NCBI RefSeq assembly: GCF_000002875.2
Contig: NC_009420.2
Coordinates: 2,146,951 to 2,210,950 of the forward strand
Origin: Leishmania infantum JPCM5
Taxonomy: Eukaryota > Euglenozoa > Kinetoplastea > Trypanosomatida > Trypanosomatidae
Direction of reading: 5' to 3'
DNA: 64,000 bases
In this document: one piece after another, positions 9,130 to 19,395 of the stretch
How the letters are laid out: the number at the start of each line of letters is the position of its first letter
Numbering within the stretch: the stretch's first letter is position 1
Translations under genes and position numbers: made by a program
Notes under the pieces: model-generated
Told to the model about the DNA's origin: nothing
What the model saw: the letters and a program-made list of their open reading frames with translations, nothing else
Databases searched by the model: none

Positions 9130-10449
9130 TTACTCTAGCTGCTTCTCACTCTCGTACAAGTGACGGCTCAGCGAAATGTGATCGACATCGCACAGGAGCA
9201 CCGTCTCCAGCTTTCCTGTGCCCGCCATCTTCATCACCAGGTATCCGTTCTCCTTGTTCTTTTTCGGCTTCATAGGGAAGACGATGTTGCCCTCGGCGTT
9301 GCGCGGCTTCTTCTCCTTGCCCTTCTTCGCCAGCCGCTTCGCCGTTGTCAGGACGAGTTCAACGCTGCCAACGCTGTTGGTGAGCAGCGTCTTTACGAGA
9401 CCGACTGCGCCGCGGTTCCACCGCACGTTAACGCCGAGGAGGTGCTTGCGGTTGTACATGCAAAACGCACTAGGAACATCAATCTTCTCAAGGTCACCTG
9501 TGATGAGGCGGTGGTCGAGCAGGTACACTAAATCCCACGTACGCAGCACGTCCACGACGCCAGCTACGTTGCTTCGCTGCTCTTCGGTGAGGAAGACAGC
9601 GGCAGAGGCGGACGTGGGTGTTGAAGGGCGAGAGACCCGCATGAACGGCAGCCAGGATGACCACCACGACGCCGCTGCGACGTCGTTCAGTGCCTCCAGA
9701 TCTATGTTACCGCGGATAGCATGCGAGGCAAAGACGCCGAACGTGTCGAGGGTGAAAACGTACTTCTTAGCCTTGACTGTCGAGGGGTCCAGCTTGACAC
9801 GCGGATGCGTGAACACGACGACGGGAACGACACACTTGCCGCACACCTTGTGGATGGACTTGTCGGAGTACCATGTGGCGCGCTTGCCGTTGGCGCCCGT
9901 GTCTCGACCGAACAGAACCGCATCCGACTGCACGAGATGCGAGTCTGGCAGCTCTACACGACGCGCGTTTTCAATGTAGCGGCGCAGTGCGGCAGCCTTC
10001 TCCACGTTATCTTCCTGCACATCCTCAAACTCCAGCGTGTCCATCCGTTTGCGATTGCGGCACTGGTACCAACGCGGACCGTTGCTCCACACAAAGCCTT
10101 GCCAGTTCTTCACCTCGACGACGAGGATGATAGGGCCGACCGCGACGACGTCGATTTCGCGGTTGTGCCCGACACGCGCGACAGCCACACGTCGCCGCAG
10201 AAAAACATCTGTCCACCCCGCCTTGCGCAGTACCGCCTCCACCTTTTCTTCGGCCTGCATGGACCGCAGGAAGTTCTGCTGTTCGTGCGTCAACAAATCC
10301 TCGCGGCGAAGTTGCGATCGAGCCTGTGCACGCAACGTTTCGCGATAGACATTACGGCTGAGGCCAAAGGCTACCGCGCAGAGCAGCACCGTTGTCATGC
10401 CTAGGAGGATGTAGACTGTGTCGTCCAGCAGAGAAAGCACGGCGTTCAT
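9130..10449 (-). CDS. Membrane-anchored NERD-domain protein (nuclease-related fold)
   Basis: The product is 439 aa from the ATG at 10449, which is the first ATG after an eleven-base T-run on the coding strand (plus about 10672-10683). Residues about 8-28 (VYILLGMTTVLLCAVAFG) form one transmembrane segment. A NERD domain covers about 55-175: AEEKVEAVLRKAGW, then NREIDVVAVGP at about 95 and VVEVKNWQGF at about 112. The Asp of REID and the E-x-K of EVKNW are the expected PD-(D/E)XK-like active-site positions and are all present. NERD domains are found in bacterial and some eukaryotic DNA-processing or stress proteins; the substrate is unknown. The C-terminal 200 residues are not recognised. Its location, probably with the catalytic-like domain facing the cytosol from an internal membrane, is inference. 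Confidence 0.8.
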   Translation of the reverse strand: MNAVLSLLDDTVYILLGMTTVLLCAVAFGLSRNVYRETLRAQARSQLRREDLLTHEQQNFLRSMQAEEKVEAVLRKAGWTDVFLRRRVAVARVGHNREIDVVAVGPIILVVEVKNWQGFVWSNGPRWYQCRNRKRMDTLEFEDVQEDNVEKAAALRRYIENARRVELPDSHLVQSDAVLFGRDTGANGKRATWYSDKSIHKVCGKCVVPVVVFTHPRVKLDPSTVKAKKYVFTLDTFGVFASHAIRGNIDLEALNDVAAASWWSSWLPFMRVSRPSTPTSASAAVFLTEEQRSNVAGVVDVLRTWDLVYLLDHRLITGDLEKIDVPSAFCMYNRKHLLGVNVRWNRGAVGLVKTLLTNSVGSVELVLTTAKRLAKKGKEKKPRNAEGNIVFPMKPKKNKENGYLVMKMAGTGKLETVLLCDVDHISLSRHLYESEKQLE

Positions 10450-13008
10450 GACGTGTGCGCCTGCGCCCGAGGGCAGAGAGGATTCAGCAACGCAGGCACA
10501 CGGCGGCAGGAAGAGGTGCCGATAAGCTGCGACGAAGCACCAGCACAAGCGCGTCGCCAGCGGTGCTCCGTACTTTGACGGCGTGCGACGAAAGAAAAGG
10601 TGGATGTCAGCAGAGGGAAGGCGACAGGTGGGAGAGAAGATGAGAATAGCAGCGAAGAAGAAATGGGTGATTAAAAAAAAAAACATCTTCTGTGAAGAGC
10701 TTACGTCACGAACTACGACAAGGCAAATGGGCCACCGGTCTCGGCAGATCCGCATCCTTGCATTGCGTAGAGTGTGTCGCAAACAAGCCTTGCGGCAAAG
10801 CCCCCATTTACCCTCTTAAGTCATAACGGCACCACTAAAAAGACGCACCTCTTTTTGTGTGTGTGTGTGTGTGTTCCCCTCTGGAAACACCGTCGTCCGC
10901 GCTTCACACGCGTTGGCGCCGAGACGCGTTGTTGTCGCCAGCCTGCATTCCCTTGATTGTCGCTTTTTTTCCCACAGCGCGCACTCGGTGACCTCTTCTT
11001 TTGATCGCCTGATTCTCACAGGGGCGAAGGGGAAAAGCATGCGACACTATTATGCTCTCGTCCGTGCGTTCACCTCCCCGCTCCCCCCTTCCCAACTACG
11101 CACACCAACCTGCAAATATATATATATATATAATAATAAGCACTTGAGGTGTGGAGGAGGAGGAGGAGAGGAGAGGAGAGAACAGAGAGAGAGGATCACG
11201 ATAATTATCACCAAACGCCATGCATACAACACAAGAGACCACCACCACTACCTCCGGGCCAACAACAAACATCCTACACATTCCATTCCACCTTGAATAT
11301 CTTTTTTTTTGCGTGCGACATTTCCACTTTAGGCTATCAGCGAGCGCGCCACACCGCTCATTACGTTCTGCAAGCCGCACAAGGACCGAAAGGGATGAGA
11401 AGCACCACTGCAACGGCGAGGACGTGCCCTTGCACCGCTATCCTCGACGACTGCAGCGGCTCCTCCTCATGAGCGTTCGACAACGACCCAGCGTCCACAG
11501 AAAGACGCACACAACAACAAACAAGCAGCACGACGACAACGGCACAACGATCGTGTCATCAGAGGCAATCCGAGGAGGAGGATTAGGGAGCGGGGAGGTG
11601 GGGGGGGGGGGACGGAGAGGGGACACCAGAAAAAAACCCGAAAAGTTTGTTTCTTCCTCTTCGTGAGTTCGAGTGATCAGGAGGCGCATGTAAGCGAGTG
11701 TAACCTTCTAGCAGACCTCTAACGATAAAGATGGAGTGAAGATGAGTGGGCGACTTATCCATTAGATGGCAACATAGAAAACCGAAAGAAACAAAAAACA
11801 TTATGAAAAAGGCGACAGGGCGAAGATACGCAGACGTACTGGTTCCTCACCACATGGTCATGAGCGCGCGCACAGACACAATCGATCTCCAGCGGGGGAC
11901 ACGTTGCCCCCTCAGCGCACCACAGAGTGGTAGTGGTCATGTTTTGATGTGTGCTACAGTACTCGTTACTTTAACCGATGCACGTGCTACGGAGGTAACG
12001 GCACACTGCGTTTCCTTACCATGTTAACACTGAAACGGAAAGGAAAAGCGGCAAAGAAGAGAATCATAGTAAAAGCGAATCGGACAACGACGACGTTCAC
12101 GCGTGCCCGCCTGCACTGCGCCGTGACTTGGCCGCAGTTGATTTTATGGACGCTCCCTTTTCTACATGTATTGGAGCGGATCAGAGGTCTGACTGGTGGC
12201 GATGGCTGGCGATTCGCTTCACAATATGTGCCGATTTCTTTCTCGTTCTTTCTCCCTTTTTCGCCATCTGGTTCTCCACAGGGAACAGAAAAAAAAGAAG
12301 ACGAGGTCACTCTGAGCACAGACACACACACGCGCACGCACGCACGCACGCAAAGAACACAAACACTACAAAAAAAAAGGAAACGAGAAACAAAAATATA
12401 AGAACTCGAGCTGACCGCGTTAGAAATGCACAACACCTACGGACAGAGGCGAGGGAACGGAGCGTGTTTGTGAGTCTGTCTCTGTGTGCGTGTGCGTGTG
12501 TGTGTGTCTGTGTGGCGTGCGCGCACGCTTGAGAGTTTGTCAGAGCTTAGGTGGAGCACAGAGAGAAAACAACAACAAAAGAAAAGGCTTTTTAAAAAGA
12601 AGACGAGAGACGGCGGAGTGAATAGGGAAAAATCACCGAGTCTCTGCTTCCGAGTTAGTTAACCACAGAGGTGGGCCACATCCACACCAGCAACACAAAC
12701 ACGAAAACGACAAGATATGATCATAATTGTAAGACGTAAAGGGTCATACGAGCAAACAACAAAGACAGAATGTGCGTTTGTGGGGTGTGAGGGAGGGTGG
12801 GTAGGTGAGTGAGTGGGGCAGTAGAAGACTCATGCAGGAAATGGTTGGCGTGACAGCAGCTACCGGACATGGCGAGGTCGTCTCTATGCTCAACGAAGAG
12901 ACGAACCTCCTCTTGGATGTGGGTGCGTGTCGGGGGGGGGGCTCGGTATCCACTTTGGCGGCCAATGCTGCAGGGCCTGCATCCCACCCACCCTCTTCAT
13001 ACGGCACT
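10450..13008 (-). other. Long intergenic region, mostly 3' UTR of IleRS
   Basis: About 2.5 kb. It contains the T-run and acceptor for the NERD gene near 10672-10683, a GT run at 10856-10875, a TA run at about 11116-11132, G-rich tracts near 11600, a CA/CG run at 12321-12352 and a GT run near 12490-12515. No coding signal stands out on either strand; the open frames present are built from simple sequence. Confidence 0.6.
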
Positions 13009-16000
13009 TTAAGCCTTGGGCTTGGTGAAGACGAGGCGCACCGCCACCCCCGAGATGTTATTGTCCTCCTCCGCGACGAGCTCGGCGTCGCTAGGCTTCT
13101 GGTCCATCGTCGTCCACACGCCCCTCAGTGTCTGATTAATCTGGTCCTTAGAGTGGAGGATGGACGCCGTCAGATCCGCCTCCTCCGCCTCAAAGTACAC
13201 ATCCACCTCGTCCGTCACCACTAGCTTCGCCTTCTTACGCAGCTGCTGTACGCGGCTCACGAACTCACGCGCGCGCCACGAGTCAATCAGTTCCTGATCC
13301 TGGCGCTTGTCAACCAGCACAACGACGTCGTTGTCAGTGTTGCTCTGGAAGTCGGCAATGCCCTCCTTTACCTGGCGCAGCACCTTCACGTCCTCGATGG
13401 TCAGCTCCTTGCCGACGACGACGCCCTTCTTGTCGTGCAGGAACTTGGCCACCTCATTCTGCGTCATGGCCTGGATACCCTTGCGGATCGCGGGCATCTC
13501 CTTGCGGTACTTCCTGCCAAGCACCTCGAAGTTTGCGTCCAGCTTCGTCTCCAGGTAATTCTCGCCACTCGACATCACAATCTCGAACGCGTTCACCTCA
13601 TCCTTGATGTAGCCCGCCACCTTGCGCACGTCGTCGATGTACTGCTGGTCCGGGTGAACAATGACAACCTGACGCACCGGCCGCTTGATCGGAATGACCA
13701 TCTGATCGCGCAACACACGCACCAAATCCACAATGTTCATCATGCGGGACATGGCGCGCTCCAGCTCCGGGTCGTCCAAGGAGGTATCCTCGTCGGGGAT
13801 CATGAGGTAGTGCACGGAGTCCACTTGCTCGTTCGCCGGGAGGAGGGGCTTGATCTGCTGGTAAAGCATTTCTGCCACAAAGGGGGCGATGTGGCCCACA
13901 ATGCGGGACACCGAGAAGAGGAGGTACAGCATCGTCGACAGCGCCTGCGAGCGGTCCTCGCTGTCCGTGGCGTTCTTCATGCGGCGGCGGTTCATGCGCA
14001 CGTACCAGTTGGACAGGTCACCGACGAAACGCAGAATGCCGGGGACGACGTTGTACAGGTGGTACAGCCGCATCTCCGCCTTCACGTAGCGCAGCAGACT
14101 CTGGCACGAGGCGAGAATCCAGCGGTCCATCTCGTTTGTGCTGCGAACCTGCAGCGACACCTGACCACCGGCCGCAGTGCAGTAGTTTGTGTTCGAGATG
14201 AAGAACTTCGCGGCGTTGAACAGAGGCAGAAGGATGTCCTTGACCACGGCCTTCACACCTGCTTCGCGGAAGCGCAGCGGCTCGGCGCGCACAACCGGGG
14301 AGCTAATCATGTACATGCGCAGGGCATCCGCGCCGTACGTGTCGATCACCACCTTCGGCTCAGGGTAGTTCTTGAGGCGCTTGCTCATCTTCTTACCGTC
14401 CTCGGCGAGCACGAGCCCGCTGACGGCGACGTTGCGGAAAGGGGAGACGTCGAAGAGGGCAACGCCGAGCACGAGAAGGGTGTAGAACCAGCCGCGCGTC
14501 TGGTCCAAGCCCTCCGACACAAAGTCGGCCGGAAACAGGCTCTTGAACTTCTCCTGGTTCTCGAAAGGGAAGTGCTCCTGGGCGTACGGCATCGAGCCGG
14601 ACTCGAACCAGCAGTCAAACACCATCGGCACACGCTTCAGCGGCGGCATGCCAGGCCGCTTACTTGGGATCGTGATATCGTCGACGAACTGGCGGTGGAT
14701 GTCGGTGATGCCGGTGACGCCGGAGAGCTCCTCGAGCTGCTTGATGCTGCTGATGCACACAACCTCCTCCCAGTCCTCGCTGTGCCAGACCGGCATCGGC
14801 GTGCCCCAGTAACGGTTGCGTGACACGTTCCAGTCACGCGCCTCGGCGAGCCAGTTGGAGAAGCGGCGGGTCTTGACAAAATCAGGTACCCAGTACGTCT
14901 TGTCGTTGCACTCGATGAGGCGGTCGCGGAAGGCCTCGACGTTGACAAACCACGACTCGACAGCCTTGTAGATGAGGGGGGTGTCGCTGCGCCAGCAGAA
15001 GGGGTAGCTGTGCACAATCGACGCCTTGTGAAAGAGGTGCCCTTTCGTCTCGAGCGCTTTGATAATCTCCGGATCCGCCGCCTTGACGTACTTGCCGGCG
15101 AAATCCGTCACCTCGCTCGTGAACATGCCGTTCTCGTCGACCGGGCAGACGAACTTGCCGCCCTTCTCGAAGATGCCGGCGTCGAGGCACGCCTGGTAAT
15201 CATCCTCACCGAAAGCGGGGGCCTGGTGCACGATACCTGTACCAGCGTCTGTCGTCACGTAGGTACCGGAGATGACGCGGAAGGCCGTGGCGCTCATGGA
15301 CGACTCAAAGTACGGGAAAAGTGGCACGTACTTCTCGCCCACTAGCTGCGCGCCCTTGACTTTCTCGACGACCGTGTACGGCGCGGCATCGGCCTCCGCG
15401 GCGTTGTCCACGTCCTTCGCCTTGGAGGCCTTCTTGCTGTCCTTCTTCGGGTACACCTCCGCCAGGCGGGCCTCTGCGAGCCAGTAGTGTCGCTTCGACT
15501 TGTTGTCCAGCACCTTCACGTAGTCCAGCTCGGGGTGCACGCACAAACTGAGGTTGCTCGGCAACGTCCACGGCGTGGTGGTCCAGGCCAGGAAGTATGT
15601 GTTGGGGTCGGCGCGGGCCTGGAAGGCGACCGTCACGGCGAGGTCGCTGACCTCCTTGTAGTTGGAGTTAGCCTCGAAGTTGCTCAGCGGCGTCGTGCAG
15701 GCGGTCGAGTACGGCATCACGCGAAAGCCGCGGTACACCATCTTCTTCTCCCACAGCTGCGAGAAAACCCACCAGATACTCTCCATGTATGTGAGGTGCA
15801 TCGTCTTGTAGTCGTTGTCAAAGTCGATCCAGCGGCCAACGCGCTCGACGGTCTTCCTCCATTCGTCCACGTAGCGGGTGACGATCTTCTTGCACTCGTC
15901 GTTATACTTGTCAATGCCGAGCTTCGCCACGTCGTGAGACGTCTTGATGCCGAGCATCTTGTCGATCTCGTACTCCACCGGCAGACCGTGGCAGTCCCAG

Positions 16001-16695
16001 CCGAAGCGACGGATGACGTGGTGGTTCGTCTGGTAGGCGAAGCGAGTGACCATGTCCTTGATGGTGCCAGCCAAGATGTGGCCGTAGTGCGGCAGGCCAG
16101 TCGCGAACGGTGGGCCGTCGTAGAAGCTGAACGGCTGGCGGCCCTCGGAGAGCTTCATGGAAGTGCGGAAGCAATCCTTCTCCCGCCACATCGCCAGCAC
16201 CTCCTCCTCCATCTTCGAGAAGTCGAGCACATCGGGATAGTTCGTCACCGGTACGCCCTGATGCCCCGCTGGGGGGTCTTGCTGCTGCTGCTGCTGACCT
16301 TCGCCCGCCATGTGAGACGACAACGTCGGTTGTGCGAGAGACGAGGAGGAATTCGGGGACGGCGGATAGAGAGAGTGGCGGGCGGTGAAGTCGGGGTTTT
16401 GGCTGTTAGCGTTAGGTGTAGCTTGACTGTCGTCGGTGCGGAGCGTGCTGCTCGGCGCGGTCGATGGCGGATGTGAACCAGAGGGAGGGGGAGAAGGGGA
16501 CGAGGCGGAGGGAGCAGTCGCAAAAGCTGAAGTTGCCGTGCACTTCAAAGGCCTTCTGTGTGAGTAGATGACCGTGCGGGCTGCAGTGGGATAAGGGTTA
16601 CTACTTTTCCCGCTCTTCTTCCTTAGCCTCGCCGCCGTGCAGGCCAAGACACCACAACCGTAGCCTCTCGCGAGGTGTGTGCTGCTACGAAGCAT
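13009..16695 (-). CDS. IleRS: Isoleucyl-tRNA synthetase, with probable dual (mitochondrial/cytosolic) forms
   Basis: The long form is 1228 aa. It charges tRNA-Ile. The class I signatures are clear: PPFATGLPHYGHI (HIGH motif, about residue 202 of the long form) and KMSKRLKNYPEP (about 767), with the CP1 editing domain between and an anticodon-binding C-terminus. WDCHGLPVEYE and LDQTRGWFYTLLVLG are typical of eukaryotic cytosolic IleRS. The first 128 residues are an extension: MLRSSTHLARGYGCG is basic and free of acids, as in a mitochondrial presequence, and is followed by Ser/Pro-rich linker. Residue 129 (ATG at 16311) is a second start, matching where cytosolic IleRS normally begins. Separate pyrimidine-AG signals precede each start. 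In Trypanosoma brucei, alternative trans-splicing of a single IleRS gene for dual targeting has been published. Confidence 0.95.
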   Translation of the reverse strand: MLRSSTHLARGYGCGVLACTAARLRKKSGKSSNPYPTAARTVIYSHRRPLKCTATSAFATAPSASSPSPPPSGSHPPSTAPSSTLRTDDSQATPNANSQNPDFTARHSLYPPSPNSSSSLAQPTLSSHMAGEGQQQQQQDPPAGHQGVPVTNYPDVLDFSKMEEEVLAMWREKDCFRTSMKLSEGRQPFSFYDGPPFATGLPHYGHILAGTIKDMVTRFAYQTNHHVIRRFGWDCHGLPVEYEIDKMLGIKTSHDVAKLGIDKYNDECKKIVTRYVDEWRKTVERVGRWIDFDNDYKTMHLTYMESIWWVFSQLWEKKMVYRGFRVMPYSTACTTPLSNFEANSNYKEVSDLAVTVAFQARADPNTYFLAWTTTPWTLPSNLSLCVHPELDYVKVLDNKSKRHYWLAEARLAEVYPKKDSKKASKAKDVDNAAEADAAPYTVVEKVKGAQLVGEKYVPLFPYFESSMSATAFRVISGTYVTTDAGTGIVHQAPAFGEDDYQACLDAGIFEKGGKFVCPVDENGMFTSEVTDFAGKYVKAADPEIIKALETKGHLFHKASIVHSYPFCWRSDTPLIYKAVESWFVNVEAFRDRLIECNDKTYWVPDFVKTRRFSNWLAEARDWNVSRNRYWGTPMPVWHSEDWEEVVCISSIKQLEELSGVTGITDIHRQFVDDITIPSKRPGMPPLKRVPMVFDCWFESGSMPYAQEHFPFENQEKFKSLFPADFVSEGLDQTRGWFYTLLVLGVALFDVSPFRNVAVSGLVLAEDGKKMSKRLKNYPEPKVVIDTYGADALRMYMISSPVVRAEPLRFREAGVKAVVKDILLPLFNAAKFFISNTNYCTAAGGQVSLQVRSTNEMDRWILASCQSLLRYVKAEMRLYHLYNVVPGILRFVGDLSNWYVRMNRRRMKNATDSEDRSQALSTMLYLLFSVSRIVGHIAPFVAEMLYQQIKPLLPANEQVDSVHYLMIPDEDTSLDDPELERAMSRMMNIVDLVRVLRDQMVIPIKRPVRQVVIVHPDQQYIDDVRKVAGYIKDEVNAFEIVMSSGENYLETKLDANFEVLGRKYRKEMPAIRKGIQAMTQNEVAKFLHDKKGVVVGKELTIEDVKVLRQVKEGIADFQSNTDNDVVVLVDKRQDQELIDSWRAREFVSRVQQLRKKAKLVVTDEVDVYFEAEEADLTASILHSKDQINQTLRGVWTTMDQKPSDAELVAEEDNNISGVAVRLVFTKPKA
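16448..16515 (-). promoter_or_regulatory. Internal spliced-leader acceptor for short (cytosolic) IleRS
   Basis: On the coding strand a long C/T-rich tract (about 16477-16515) within the extension is followed by GAGCAG with AG at 16448-16449. A leader spliced there would skip the first ATG and leave the ATG at 16311 as the start, about 136 bases downstream. Location inferred by eye. Confidence 0.55.
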
Positions 16696-17844
16696 TCAAC
16701 GCCTGCCACACCGCACGCGCGCGCCCCTAGATTTCGTGTGCGCCTCTGTGTGGGCCCGCGACGCAGACGACACGCACGTAAAAAAAAAAAGAAGGACTGC
16801 TCTCCTCACAAACGTGCCGTTTCGAATCTCCAAACTGAGAAGGGGAGCCGCAGTCGTACAGCGGCACAACAACAAAGAAGCTTCAACACCAGCGAAGACA
16901 GGAAAGGCAGGGGAAGGATAAACACAAACGCACACAAAGACACACACACACACAACGCACGCTCGCCGCAGTTGCCCCAGATGCGTTGCTTGTGTCCGTT
17001 TTGTTGGCGTTTGACCTGAACCGAAACAGCGACCACCGTAAAAACAAACAAGACAAAAGAAGACAAAACAAAAAAGAGCGACAACCGAATGCGATAGGTT
17101 TACTCTGTTGGCTGTGCGATAGTCATTAGGTAAGCACATGAAAGTGCGTGTGTGGGTGGGTGGGTGTTTCGTTCCGTCGCTCGTCCAGCGCGTGAGGCAG
17201 AGCAGAGCAGAGGAGAGGCCGTTTTCACCAAGGATTCAGTGCGCACTCGTCGCGCCATCATTGTGTAGCCATCGAGAGAGATAGAGAGAGAAGGAGGGAG
17301 GGGGAGGAGAAAGTGTGTGCCACAGAGAGCGATGGGAAGTCCGTGGACAAACGTGTGCACGTGTGTGGGGCTACTCCCGTGCTTTTGGAAGAGCAAGAAT
17401 AGCAGCGGTGGAGATGCTGACACTCGCCGCCGACGTTATGCACCTTTTGGCTGCATCGCGCTGTCTTCTCCCTCCTCCCTCTTCTTTCGACACCGCTGCC
17501 AAATCGCCACTCCGGGCGTGATGCTGAGGCGCCTCCGCCAGTCCCTCGATCTGCAAGGCGAAAGGCGGGGTGAAGGGAAGGAGGAGACACAGTCCTGCCT
17601 TCGTTTTTTCGCTTCGCTCGTTCACCCCCTCCAATTTCACGGGCGCCAGAGAAAAAGTCGGGGAGAAGACAAGGCAAGCAAGAGCAGCAGCGGCAGTGAA
17701 CCCCCCCCACAACAGAAACAAAGAGAGAAGCAGCCTTGTGGCAGTTTACACGGACGTCACGGCAGCGAGCAGACATCATCGGCGAACCAACACTTGCCGA
17801 GAGCATCACGCACTCGTCTCGTCCACCGGGTCTGCTCCGTTGAT
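16696..17844 (-). other. Intergenic between SWS1-like gene and IleRS
   Basis: It holds the IleRS acceptor and the 3' UTR of the SWIM-domain gene. CA repeats lie at about 16924-16960 and GA-rich sequence at 17270-17310. No gene seen. Confidence 0.6.
16746..16790 (-). promoter_or_regulatory. Upstream spliced-leader acceptor for long (mitochondrial) IleRS
   Basis: The coding strand has eleven Ts (plus 16780-16790); the first AG downstream is at 16746-16747. This lies about 50 bases before the ATG at 16695. Confidence 0.55.
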
Positions 17845-18552
17845 TCAGAGGGAGTGCAGCAGCAGCTGCTCGTACTCGGCAGGGCTGACGATGCGCACAG
17901 AAAGGTTGTCCTGCACCACTCCGGTGGCCTCGATGCGCAAGGCGAGCTGCAGCGCCAGCATGTGCTTGCAGCACCACACCTCCTGCCGCTGAATCGACTG
18001 GTACGCGTACGCAGAGCAGGGGCAGTAGTAGGGAGAGAAGAGTGTGTGCTCGCCGATCTGGTAGAGACAGCGTGCCCGCTGCACGGCCACCAGTGAGGAG
18101 ACTGCAGCTGCGCTCTCCTGATCTTCCTGCTGGGAGACAGCGTTTGAGCGAGCGGTGGACGACACGGCGACAGCACCGGAGCGCTTCGCACGCTGAGCTT
18201 CACGGTGCACGCACTCGACGTCATCGCCCGCCATCTTCGGCGACTCGTCGTCGTCGGCAAAGTCCGCCTCAGCACGCTCCACATATCGTATGACGGGCTC
18301 GGCCCCGTGCAACGCGATGCCAATGGCTGACAGCGCCGTTTTCCCATAGAGAATCTCAAGCGGCGCCAGCGCCTCCTCGACGCTCTTGGGCACATCATGC
18401 GCCTCGGCACCGCCCACGCCATCCGGGCGTAGGGCATCACTGGAATGAGAGCCCGCAACGATGTATTGTGCGTAGGCGTCCAAGACGGCGCGGGTGGTGA
18501 GCGCTGGATAGTCCTCGGCTGCTCTCGAAAAACCTGCCATTGCCGTGCTCAT
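17845..18552 (-). CDS. SWIM zinc-finger protein, SWS1/ZSWIM7-like recombination factor
   Basis: The product is 235 aa. The C-terminal part (about 160-205) carries a SWIM motif: YYCPCSAYAYQSI at about 171-183 and WCCKHMLALQLAL at about 192-204, giving the C-x-C...C-x-H ligands intact. The surrounding sequence (CLYQIGEHTLFSPYYCPC) and the short length match ZSWIM7/SWS1 rather than MULE transposases or larger SWIM proteins. SWS1 is the conserved core of the Shu complex, which helps Rad51 filaments in homologous recombination; it works with a Rad51 paralogue such as SWSAP1, not encoded here. A low-complexity charged insert separates the N-terminal helix region from the motif. The ATG at 18552 is the first in frame. 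Nuclear location is inferred. Confidence 0.8.
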   Translation of the reverse strand: MSTAMAGFSRAAEDYPALTTRAVLDAYAQYIVAGSHSSDALRPDGVGGAEAHDVPKSVEEALAPLEILYGKTALSAIGIALHGAEPVIRYVERAEADFADDDESPKMAGDDVECVHREAQRAKRSGAVAVSSTARSNAVSQQEDQESAAAVSSLVAVQRARCLYQIGEHTLFSPYYCPCSAYAYQSIQRQEVWCCKHMLALQLALRIEATGVVQDNLSVRIVSPAEYEQLLLHSL

Positions 18553-19395
18553 GAAAGCGGCGACGGGCTAGGCGCCTTCTCGTGGACCGCAAGTTCGAGG
18601 CGGCAGGAGACGTCAACGGCGTCGTGCAGGGCTGCCGGTCCTCAAGGGAAGTGATAGACATGGTTGGAGAAAAGGGGAAGGGGAGTGGGAGGAGGAATAT
18701 GAAGAGAGTAAACATGTCGACGGGTCGTGACATTTGGTGAGGCCGACTTCCATTGGTGAGTTCTTCGGCCTTTGTCTCGCAGTGCAAGAGACTGCCCCTC
18801 GACTGTGCAGCGCATCACACCTCCTCCTTTTGGAGGTGCTCAATGGGGGTCACCGTTTTCGTCTCCACGACGCACACAACTGCGCAGTTGTGTTGACCCA
18901 CTGCTGGTATGATGCAGCAGCGCGCCTCCTTTCGTTTCTATGTACTTCTCGACCTCCTGAAGACGGTGGAAGGAGGGATGAGGGGAAGGGACGCACCCCT
19001 TAGTGCGTGGTGGCATATCACACACGCTCCGGTGCCCCTCCCCTACCCCACCTCTCGGTTTGGAGAAGCCGGAGTGGCCACCTCGAGGGGGATGCACCCC
19101 GTGGCGACCTGGCATGATGGGAGGAGCGGCCGTGGGGGAGGGAGGGAGGGGGAAATCGAGTGGCGCTGAGCTCATGGGCGGTGGCAGCGAGCAGATGCCT
19201 TGACCAAAGAAGAACACTCTTTTTTTAAAGGCCGCATCACACATGTGCGCCCTTATCTGCAGAACACACCAACACACACACACACACACACACAGACAGA
19301 CACATACAAAACGGGGAGGCACAGGGAGGACGGAGTGGCACCGGAGGCGCGCGCCATGCCTAGGGTTGGTATGGGTGCCTTCGCGGATGACCGGC
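18553..19395 (-). other. Intergenic: 3' UTR of cyclin gene carrying a repeat
   Basis: The 3' UTR of the cyclin gene contains the 239-bp repeat (18975-19213) and a CA run at 19271-19295. The pyrimidine tract of the SWS1-like gene is the plus-strand purine block near 18664-18695. No gene seen. Confidence 0.6.
18975..19213. repeat. 239-bp dispersed repeat, copy 1
   Basis: By eye this segment matches 26490-26728 base for base with no gap (constant offset of 7515). It begins gggatgaggggaagggacgc and ends gccttgaccaaagaaga. It lies wholly inside the 3' UTR of the L-type cyclin gene. Flanks outside the two endpoints differ and show no obvious target duplication. The core (gccggagtggccacctcg) is loosely like the signature of trypanosomatid retroposons, so a SIDER relative is possible but unproven. 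Confidence 0.85.

Noticed and set aside
9130..10449. NERD protein as part of a restriction-type defence island
   Set aside because: Neighbours are ordinary housekeeping genes of a eukaryotic polycistron; no partner methylase or helicase.
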